From: DASVTR01 sp036387475
Lineage (GTDB): Bacteria > Acidobacteriota > Blastocatellia > Pyrinomonadales > Pyrinomonadaceae
Length of the DNA: 64,000 nt
Direction: 5' to 3'
Assembly: GCA_036387475.1 (NCBI GenBank)
Contig: DASVTR010000020.1
Location: 1-64,000 of the forward strand
Made by a program: the position numbers and the translations under genes. Every line of letters begins with the position of its first letter. The first letter of the stretch is position 1. Of the stretch, positions 7,949-14,275 are shown piece by piece. Below the pieces are notes generated by a model, which worked only from the letters and a program-made list of their open reading frames with translations, had not been told where the DNA came from and searched no databases.

Positions 7949-9187
7949 CTACGGCAGGCCGATGCCAAAGTTAATGCCTGTGTTTGGCGGCGCTGCCTGT
8001 GGGCCAGTTGCGCCAGTTGGAGCGGCTGCCTGTCTGGCCTGCATCACGCTGAGCAGCGGCTCGACGCCGGAGACGACGGCAATGGCCGTGACGCGTCCCG
8101 GCTCTGTGCCCGCCGTGCTGGAAACGATAATCATGTCGCCAGCTTTCAACTGGGCTAAAGTGATAACGGGCAGTCTTTCTAGAATTTCCTGAAAGTCAAC
8201 ACCGCCGCCCATGCCTCCGCGCGGGCTATCGCCCTGCCCACCACGACCTCCGCCGCCTGGGCCACCGCCCGGTTTTTCGCCGCCAGCGCTTGCTTGCGTA
8301 CCGCTGCTTGGCCCACCTGCTCCCGGTGCGCCGCCCCCGCCCATACGCATCGCCATCATCGTAGCCATCTCAGGCGGAATGCGTCGCAGCACTGAATCCT
8401 GACGGATTTGGACGGTGACGGGCTGCTTTGTCGTCAGATCGTTGAGCTTGACTTCATTGGCAGTAGCGTTGACGGCGACGATTGGGCCACCAATTGTGCG
8501 AAACGAGCCGGAGACTATTTCCTGGGGAGTAAAGTGCGTGTTGTCCGCGCTTTTATCGCCGAGCGCACGCAATTGATCGCCGACCTTCAACTCTGCAAAG
8601 GAACTCTGGCGCGCGTCGCTGAACTTGACTGAATCGGGCGCATAGCGGCGGAACGTTACGTTGGGAGCAGAGGCATTGATAATGACAGCCTGTGGCCCTG
8701 CGCCGCGCACGCGCGTCGTCACCGTTACTTCTTTCGTCTCAGCGTTGAGCGCGCTGATGACGCCGACGATGCCGCGCCGCTGCCATTCGTCGCGGTCGCG
8801 CTCATGCTTCTGCGCGATGTCCGTTTTCGTCATCACGATAATGATGCGCGCCGGGACAGACTTGCGGTCGTCGGCCATCATGCCGCGCGCGAAAACGCGG
8901 TCGCCGATGCTCACATCCGTCGCAGCAATTTTAGTGGCTTTGTCCAAGGTCTTCTCGCCGGGAGGAACACGCATGTAGATGGTATTGTCGGCGAGGGTGG
9001 CAGTGACGACCGAGTCTGCGTCCGTCTTAATGGTCATCTGCTTGGCCGCTATGTCAATCGCCGTCACTTCGCCGATGACCCCGTTCGGCGTTACTCCTGC
9101 ATCCGTGGTTTGCTGCGGCGTCTGCGCGTTGGCAACCGCTGTGAGTGTCAGCGTCGCCAGCGTGAAGACGATCAAAAACTTTCTCAT
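7949..9187 (-). CDS. Secreted protein with repeated DUF5666-type domains
   Basis: 412 residues beginning with a signal peptide (MRKFLIVFTLATLTLTAVANA). Three beta-rich repeats of the DUF5666 pattern follow: GVIGEVTAIDIAAKQMTI, GVISALNAETKEVTV and GPIVAVNATANEVKL, each followed by a short strand about a parameter that is "defined" and "permitted". This domain looks like an OB-type fold and its function is unknown. A Gly-rich linker lies around residues 280-325. The gene is upstream of, and in the same direction as, the TonB receptor, which has a similar Gly-rich segment. The two may act at the same surface structure; that is inference. Confidence 0.75.
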   Translation of the reverse strand: MRKFLIVFTLATLTLTAVANAQTPQQTTDAGVTPNGVIGEVTAIDIAAKQMTIKTDADSVVTATLADNTIYMRVPPGEKTLDKATKIAATDVSIGDRVFARGMMADDRKSVPARIIIVMTKTDIAQKHERDRDEWQRRGIVGVISALNAETKEVTVTTRVRGAGPQAVIINASAPNVTFRRYAPDSVKFSDARQSSFAELKVGDQLRALGDKSADNTHFTPQEIVSGSFRTIGGPIVAVNATANEVKLNDLTTKQPVTVQIRQDSVLRRIPPEMATMMAMRMGGGGAPGAGGPSSGTQASAGGEKPGGGPGGGGRGGQGDSPRGGMGGGVDFQEILERLPVITLAQLKAGDMIIVSSTAGTEPGRVTAIAVVSGVEPLLSVMQARQAAAPTGATGPQAAPPNTGINFGIGLP

Positions 9188-9611
9188 TAATTCTCCCTCA
9201 CTTCTTCTGAAAAAGCGCTCTGCATTGATGCTGTGGCAAAATTCGGGTGGAGATAATCGCCGCTACTACAGTAAACGAATGACCTGACTAAATTATTACG
9301 CGGGAGCAATAACCAAGGTTCATCAATTATGCTCGCGCGCGCCGGAATCGCGGCACAGCCGAAGGCCGTTCAAGCTTAACTTTCGTGGGTGATTGCGAGC
9401 GCCGGGCGAAAAAGTTCCACAAAAGCGGCCAGACTCAGGCAAGCGACCCACTTTGATGTCTTCTCAACCGAAAAGTTGCACCTGGATACTGCGTTGTGCT
9501 CAGAGCTAGACTCTCTTTGTAAAGACGCACGACATGAGCCTTTGGTCGCACTTTTTCTGAAAAATTAACTGTGGAGAGAGGCGGGCCGAGATGAGAACTC
9601 AACTCTACGCT
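9188..9611. other. 424-base intergenic stretch without a recognisable gene
   Basis: Lies between two - strand genes. I see no convincing ORF, tRNA, riboswitch or strong hairpin. It presumably contains the promoter of the DUF5666 gene and the end of the sigma-factor transcript. Confidence 0.4.
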
Positions 9612-10580
9612 TTAAGCGCGTTTCCAGCCGACGCGGTAGCGCGCCGTCAGCGCCAGCCCCAGACTGGCAACCAGAAGACCTGCGGTGACGAGCGGCCAGA
9701 CGTAAGGCAAAGACAAGACCAGCGCCCAAAAAGCCGTGCCTAGAAACAGCGCGCCCGTTTCGGAACGTTTGCCTTCGGGCAAGAGCCGCCGTTGCAGCCA
9801 GCGCCCCGTCGCCGCGTTGATGGCGACGCGACCGAAGAGCGTCCCCACGACCAGCAGCAGCAGCGCTGTGAGGCCGACGAGCGCGCCGACAGATGTTGGC
9901 AAAAATCTTAAGACCGCGAGCACGCCGAAGGTCATCACAATCGAGCCTACGAATCCGATCACGGCGACGCGAACGCTCGTTAACTGCAAACGCGCGACGG
10001 CGCGCCCGACCGTCGCAGGCATCACAGCCGTGAGAGCCAGCGAGACGACAAACCAGAAGAGCACCGCCAGCAAGCGCCAGCCCAGGTAATAGAAAGACCA
10101 CTGCGGCGCGAAGATGGTCGCGGGATTGCGTGCCAGATGACGCAGTTCCTGTTCATAGCCAGCGTACATGACGGTCGTGCTCGCGGGGTCGCGGCCCGGC
10201 GCGCTCTTGCCGTGATGATACGCGCCGCCGATGACAATTACATCGCCGCCGATGCGCGAGCCTTCGCGCTGAATCACAGAACCGCCAATCGTCGCCACAT
10301 CGCCTTCGACAGTGCCTTCGACAATCACATCGCCGCCCAGGGCCATCGCGCCATGCTTGACGTTGCCACGCACAATCACAGAGCGACCGATGCCAAACAC
10401 GTCTCCGTTTTCGACGCCTTCGACGACGAGCGCCTCCGGGTCGTTCACACGCTGAGGGCTTTCGCTTTGCGCGCGTACGCCGATGGCCGCCACCAGCAGC
10501 GCAAAGCAGGCGACCGTCATCTGCCAGACGGCGCGCCGAAGGTCAAACTCGAAATGTCTGTGCAGAAGTGCCTGGTTCAC
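9612..10580 (-). CDS. Membrane protein with N-terminal bactofilin-like (polymer-forming) domain
   Basis: 322 residues. A hydrophobic segment at about 19-37 is followed by a short right-handed beta-helix-like region (about 45-125) made of repeats such as GRSVIVRGNVKHGAMALGG and VEGTVEGDVATIGGSVI, the pattern of bactofilin-type polymer-forming domains. The C-terminal half has about four or five membrane segments from residue 165 to 315. It is the third gene of a set with an ECF sigma factor and a zinc-finger anti-sigma factor, so it may be a sensor or target of that envelope response. This is inference from position; no enzyme signature is visible. Confidence 0.7.
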   Translation of the reverse strand: MNQALLHRHFEFDLRRAVWQMTVACFALLVAAIGVRAQSESPQRVNDPEALVVEGVENGDVFGIGRSVIVRGNVKHGAMALGGDVIVEGTVEGDVATIGGSVIQREGSRIGGDVIVIGGAYHHGKSAPGRDPASTTVMYAGYEQELRHLARNPATIFAPQWSFYYLGWRLLAVLFWFVVSLALTAVMPATVGRAVARLQLTSVRVAVIGFVGSIVMTFGVLAVLRFLPTSVGALVGLTALLLLVVGTLFGRVAINAATGRWLQRRLLPEGKRSETGALFLGTAFWALVLSLPYVWPLVTAGLLVASLGLALTARYRVGWKRA

Positions 10581-10601
10581 TGTCTCTCTAAGGTCAAGGC
10601 T

Positions 10602-11225
10602 CTAGCGCCGGGGCGCAGCCTCCTCCAATCTGATGTGCGTGCGATGGTAGCTGCCAATAAGTCGTGGGAGCAAAAAGAGGGCGACGGCCAGAAGGAGAAA
10701 AGCGAAGACGGCCAAACTGTTCGACTCGAAAATCGTGTGCCCGCCGACGGCACGTGCGATGACGGCGAGGCCCGCGCCCAGGTTATAAAGGGCGCGGCCC
10801 ATAAAGGCCAGGACGATTCCCGCGTGGCGTATCAGTAGGCTGAGCGGCTTCAAGATGGATTCGCTGACGACAGCGCCGCCAAGCAAAGCGAAAGAAGCAA
10901 CGCCCAGCGCCAAACACAAACGAAGGGCGCGACCCCTCTCGGCACGCTCCGAGCGCAGACTGCTGAGATCACTTTGCGCGTGTGCCGCGACGACCTGCGA
11001 GAAATTAATTGGAAGCTCAAGCCGCTCGACCTCGCGGTCTCCGAGAGCGAAATCCAGTGTCCACAGTAAGCGCTGCTGTTCCTGCAACTCAGCCGCACAC
11101 GTCGCGCATTCCTTGAGATGTCGCTCAAAGAGCGCAGCGGCAGAAGCGTCCAACTCGCCGTCCAAGTAGGCGGCGATCTCTTCGCTCTGGCAGTCTGATT
11201 GTTTACAGTGGGCTTCGCTCGTCAT
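10602..11225 (-). CDS. Anti-sigma factor with zinc-finger (zf-HC2) N-terminus
   Basis: 207 residues. The N-terminus has the zinc anti-sigma motif H36-x3-C40-x2-C43 after AAYLDGELDA, the domain that holds ECF sigma factors inactive. Hydrophobic segments at about 97-120 and 178-198 anchor it in the inner membrane. It starts 11 bases after the ECF sigma gene ends, which is the usual sigma/anti-sigma pair, and is followed by a bactofilin-like membrane protein. The signal sensed is unknown. Confidence 0.85.
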   Translation of the reverse strand: MTSEAHCKQSDCQSEEIAAYLDGELDASAAALFERHLKECATCAAELQEQQRLLWTLDFALGDREVERLELPINFSQVVAAHAQSDLSSLRSERAERGRALRLCLALGVASFALLGGAVVSESILKPLSLLIRHAGIVLAFMGRALYNLGAGLAVIARAVGGHTIFESNSLAVFAFLLLAVALFLLPRLIGSYHRTHIRLEEAAPRR

Positions 11226-11236
11226 AACTTCTAAAC

Positions 11237-11845
11237 TTAAACGCCTGTGATGCCGCGCTGGAGAAAATGCTGTCGCATAATCTCGCGTGCGCGGAAGAGG
11301 CGATTCTTGACAGTCCCCAGCGGCAGATTCGTCACTTCGGCAATCTCATCGTAGCTGAGATCGTGCGAGTGTCGCAGGACGATCAATTCCCTGTAGACGG
11401 CTGGCAATTCGCGCACGACCGCTTCAATCTCTGCGCGCCGCTCACGCTTCTCGCTCTCCTGCTCAGGCGAGAGTCGCCCGCTCTCAATCGGCAAATCATA
11501 TTGCTCGCCGTCCGATTGACTGATGAGCGACTGCTCTCGCGTCGAGTATCGCCGCAGGTGGTCGACGGCGGCGTTGTGCGCGATCTTGTAAATCCACGTT
11601 GAGAATTTGTATTCGGAACGATAGCGGGCGAGCGAATTGTAGACCTTGATAAAGACTTCCTGTGTCAAATCAAGCGCCGCTTCGTAATCGCCGACCATGC
11701 GATAGACGTAGGCCGCGATGGGGCGTTGGTAACGACGTACCAACTCCTCAAACCCGTCCTCGCGTCCGGCTATCGCGCGCGTCACCAAATCGCAATCCGC
11801 GATTGCGCTTACACTCTTGAAGGGGATGGCTGCACTCATACTCAT
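11237..11845 (-). CDS. ECF (sigma-70 family, RpoE-like) RNA polymerase sigma factor
   Basis: 202 residues. Region 2 spans about residues 28-95 (RPIAAYVYRMVGDYEAALDL, QEVFIKVY, FSTWIYKIAHNAAVDHLRR), and region 4 lies at about 135-195 with the helix-turn-helix SYDEIAEVTNLPLGTVKNRL. This is the two-domain ECF layout. The gene is cotranscribed with the adjacent anti-sigma factor. Start at ATG 11845 or the second Met at 11839; no clear Shine-Dalgarno. A promoter resembling the ECF type lies directly upstream and would allow autoregulation. Confidence 0.92.
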   Translation of the reverse strand: MSMSAAIPFKSVSAIADCDLVTRAIAGREDGFEELVRRYQRPIAAYVYRMVGDYEAALDLTQEVFIKVYNSLARYRSEYKFSTWIYKIAHNAAVDHLRRYSTREQSLISQSDGEQYDLPIESGRLSPEQESEKRERRAEIEAVVRELPAVYRELIVLRHSHDLSYDEIAEVTNLPLGTVKNRLFRAREIMRQHFLQRGITGV

Positions 11846-11856
11846 GATGCAAAGGT

Positions 11857-11885
11857 CTTACGCGGCTGAAACAAGAAAAGTTTCA
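11857..11885 (-). promoter_or_regulatory. Possible ECF-type promoter inside a perfect hairpin
   Basis: Reading the - strand, TGAAACTT (11885-11878) resembles an ECF -35 element, and CGTAAG (11862-11857) lies 15 bases further on as a -10. The same DNA forms a perfect inverted repeat, GCGGCTGAAAC (11862-11872) with GTTTCAGCCGC (11880-11890). The predicted transcript start is only a few bases before the sigma gene ATG, so a nearly leaderless message would result. Confidence 0.35.
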
Positions 11886-11892
11886 GCCGCAG

Positions 11893-11984
11893 AAGGCAGG
11901 AGTCAGAACCCAGAATTCAGGAGAAAAGAAAGAAAATTAAAAGCGGTTTCAGCCTTTTATTCTGGCTTCTGAATTCTGCTTTTA
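11893..11984. repeat. Heptamer-arm hairpin repeat (GGAGTCA family)
   Basis: GGAGTCA, GAACCCA and GAATTCA units with the spacer core CGGTTTCAGCC and the inverted arm TCTGGCTTCTGAATTC. It extends into the stop codon of the PilM-like gene. Confidence 0.8.
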
Positions 11985-12938
11985 CTTCCACGCCAGCGTA
12001 GCAAGACCGGCTGGTGCGGCGATGGCGTCAAAGCTCAAGTCGCCGGAAGGGATTACCAGCCCCAGTTCGGCGGGGCCGAGGGCGCGCACGGAAGTGTCCA
12101 GCGTCTCGGCGATTATCTCGCTGACGTGTTCTTTGTCAAAGCCTTCGCCCATGACCAGCAGATTTTGCAGAGAGGCGGTGGGCGCTCCACCATCAGCGGG
12201 CGCTAAGCGATCACGATAAAACAGGAGCAAACGATACAACTCGTCGTCGCGGTCATCATCCTCGCACATAACGGAGCGCGTAATGAGCGGCTCTTTGTCG
12301 CGCACGAGCAACGCCGTAAAGCCTTCGGTGTGCGAGCTAAGCAAGAGGGCGTCTCCGACGGGTGCACTTCTGGCGAGCCAGCGCGCTTCGCCCATGTGTC
12401 GCGGAAGGATTAGCCCCGTGCGCCAGCCGAGCGCGGCAAACGTCTCTTCATACTCGCCGAGCACATCTTGCCTCATGCCCGTCACAATGTATCGAGCGCG
12501 CCGCTGTGCGTCAGGCTTCAACTTATCGCGCGAAAAGCGCAACTCTTCAAGGCTCGCGCCAAAGCCCCGCTCGATTTTCCAGCGCAGCACCTCTTCCAAC
12601 TCCCCGCGCGTGGCGGGCGCGTTCTCAAGCGTTAAAATCAGCGTTCGCGTCGCCGCTTCCGGCAGCGCGACAGACCATTTTTGCTGGCGTCCCAAGCCTG
12701 CGCCGAGCGCCACGTCGTTCAGCGATTGGGCCAGAGCATTACCGTCCTGAATGTTGCGCTCGTCATAGTTTGGCGTGACCAATCCGGCGGGAAGAGCGAC
12801 GGTCGCTGCGCGCCGCAAGGTAAATCCGCCGCGACGACGATAATCCAGATGAACGACCGTCGCATTGTTGCTCTCGATGCCGACGGCAGCCGACGGATAA
12901 CGCGGTGCGACGAGTTGGCTGAAAGGATTAGCGGGCAT
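11982..12938 (-). CDS. pilM: PilM/GspL-like actin-fold assembly protein
   Basis: 318 residues. The N-terminus (YPSAAVGIESNNATVVHL) resembles the first phosphate-binding region of PilM, the cytoplasmic actin-like protein that links the pilus or secretion motor to inner membrane partners. The middle has the PilM-type EEVLRWKIE and a segment on the assembled ring. It lies at the distal end of the secretion/pilus string. The usual partners PilN and PilO do not follow; the next gene is the ECF sigma factor. Overall similarity is moderate, so GspL-like is an equal reading. No Shine-Dalgarno is seen; a repeat hairpin abuts the start. Confidence 0.7.
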   Translation of the reverse strand: MPANPFSQLVAPRYPSAAVGIESNNATVVHLDYRRRGGFTLRRAATVALPAGLVTPNYDERNIQDGNALAQSLNDVALGAGLGRQQKWSVALPEAATRTLILTLENAPATRGELEEVLRWKIERGFGASLEELRFSRDKLKPDAQRRARYIVTGMRQDVLGEYEETFAALGWRTGLILPRHMGEARWLARSAPVGDALLLSSHTEGFTALLVRDKEPLITRSVMCEDDDRDDELYRLLLFYRDRLAPADGGAPTASLQNLLVMGEGFDKEHVSEIIAETLDTSVRALGPAELGLVIPSGDLSFDAIAAPAGLATLAWK

Positions 12939-12942
12939 AAAG

Positions 12943-13053
12943 AGATTTTGGATTTTAGATTTTGGATTTTAGATTAAAAGACCGAGAGCTTTTCGAGGTT
13001 GGATTCAAGATTCCGTAGCACCAATCCAAAATCCAAAATCTAAAATCCAAAAT
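12943..13053. repeat. Heptamer-arm hairpin repeat (GATTTTG/GATTTTA family)
   Basis: Perfect 7-bp periodicity on the left arm (GATTTTG, GATTTTA, GATTTTG, GATTTTA). The right arm is the complement (ATCCAAA, ATCCAAA, ATCTAAA, ATCCAAA). It lies between the second pseudopilin and the PilM-like gene. Confidence 0.85.
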
Positions 13054-13058
13054 GGCTT

Positions 13059-13550
13059 TCACCATTCGCTGTAGGGTCTGCCATCGGATGAGATGTCTGT
13101 GGACGCGCTGCGGACTTGGGTGATGCCTGTGCCGCCTTCGATTGACGCCGGGTCATCGCCCGTTTCGAGCGTCCAGTTTCTCTCGCCTGTCATCGGGTCT
13201 TCAGGAATCTCGCGCAGGTATCCTTCGCTCACAAGCTCTTCGAGCGACTGCGGCAGTTTGCCTTTATCCGCTGCATACTGGTCAATCAGCTTGCGCATTT
13301 GAAAGAGGTCGTCGCGGAGCACCGTCTCGCGCGCGTGGCGCGTCGCCTTCTGATACTGCGGCAGCGCGACCGTCGCCAGAATAACAATGATGGAGATGAC
13401 GATCATCAGTTCGAGCAGCGTAAAGCCGCGCGCAGAGCGCAAGGGTAAAAGGGTAAAAGGTGAAGAGGGTAAAAGGTGAAGACCGGCGCTTTTCCTTTTC
13501 GCCATTTCCCCGTTCCCCTTGTCTCCCTTTATGTCTTGTTTACCACTCAT
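13059..13550 (-). CDS. gspG: GspG-like pseudopilin with repeat-derived leader
   Basis: About 163 residues. The class III prepilin signal is plain: R-G42 then FTLLELMIVISIIVILATVA, where prepilin peptidase would cut after the glycine and methylate the phenylalanine. The C-terminal half has the GspG-type LRDDLFQMRKLIDQY and the calcium-site-like IPEDPMTGERNW. ATG at 13550 overlaps the upstream pseudopilin's stop (ATGAGTGGTAA), suggesting coupled translation; a second Met lies 15 codons on. The leader of about 42 residues is unusually long, and most of it is encoded by a GGTAAAA-type repeat. Confidence 0.85.
   Translation of the reverse strand: MSGKQDIKGDKGNGEMAKRKSAGLHLLPSSPFTLLPLRSARGFTLLELMIVISIIVILATVALPQYQKATRHARETVLRDDLFQMRKLIDQYAADKGKLPQSLEELVSEGYLREIPEDPMTGERNWTLETGDDPASIEGGTGITQVRSASTDISSDGRPYSEW
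13441..13530. repeat. GGGTAAAA-type repeat lying inside a coding region
   Basis: GGGTAAAA and GGTGAAG units (13443-13482) face a weaker inverted arm (CCTTTTCGCC, CCCCGTTCCCC, 13494-13530). It encodes the leader peptide of the second pseudopilin. It is related in sequence to the outer arms of the structure at 3795-3906. Confidence 0.65.
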
Positions 13551-14271
13551 TGTATTTCGTCCCATCAAGAGCCGTGGCCTTGGATTTCGAGCGCACGTCG
13601 AAAACATTCTCGCCGCTCCATGATGAAGAGTCAGGCGTATCATATGTCGAGCGCAAATCCCAATCAGACTGGCCCGTCATCGGGTCAATCGGAATAGAGC
13701 GCAGATAAACCTTCTTCTTCGTCGAGGTCAGCGTGTTGTCCGTGGCCTTTCCGGTCGAGTCTCCGAGACCAACGATGCCCCCTCCCGCGCCGCCTCCGGC
13801 CAAGCCGGGCAGAGGGGTAACGCTGACGCCGCTGACCAGCGTTTCAAGGCTTGGCGGATAGAGGTCTGGGTTATCCGAACCGAAGATCAACTGGTCTGTA
13901 ATCCCGACCCTGACGCGCGGGTCGACGTAAACCTGCGCTGCGCCGCCACCGCCAGCACCGCCGCCTGCATCCCCTCCGGGGACTGGTGCGCCTCCGCGCG
14001 GGCGCTGTAGCATAGCGCCCGCAATCGCCTCACGATGAAACTGGTCAATCGCGTTGCGCATCTGCCGCAACTCCTCGCGCAAGCGCTGCTCGCGCTGCCG
14101 CTTGACGGAGACCTTGACCAGCGGAATGACGCCCAGGGTCATCACCGTCAGCACGGTCAAAGTCATAATCAACTCGATGAGCGTGAAGCCCCGTGCGCCA
14201 GACGCGTCGCCGCGTCTCGACCCACGGTGTCCAAGCGTCTTAAACCAGCTATGTCTGACAAAAGCTTTCAC
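13540..14271 (-). CDS. GspG-like pseudopilin with Gly-rich insert
   Basis: 243 residues. Leader of about 27 residues ends in RG, then FTLIELIMTLTVLTVMTLGV, the hydrophobic N-terminal helix of pilins. The helix continues with LREELRQMRNAIDQFHREA. A Gly/Ala/Pro-rich insert (residues about 98-125) precedes the GspG-type domain with PPSLETLVSG and IPIDPMTGQSDWDLR, much like the next gene. The pair therefore looks like a tandem duplication that has diverged. It starts 4 bases after the secretin gene and overlaps the next pseudopilin by 11 bases. Confidence 0.85.
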   Translation of the reverse strand: MKAFVRHSWFKTLGHRGSRRGDASGARGFTLIELIMTLTVLTVMTLGVIPLVKVSVKRQREQRLREELRQMRNAIDQFHREAIAGAMLQRPRGGAPVPGGDAGGGAGGGGAAQVYVDPRVRVGITDQLIFGSDNPDLYPPSLETLVSGVSVTPLPGLAGGGAGGGIVGLGDSTGKATDNTLTSTKKKVYLRSIPIDPMTGQSDWDLRSTYDTPDSSSWSGENVFDVRSKSKATALDGTKYNEW

Positions 14272-14275
14272 AATA

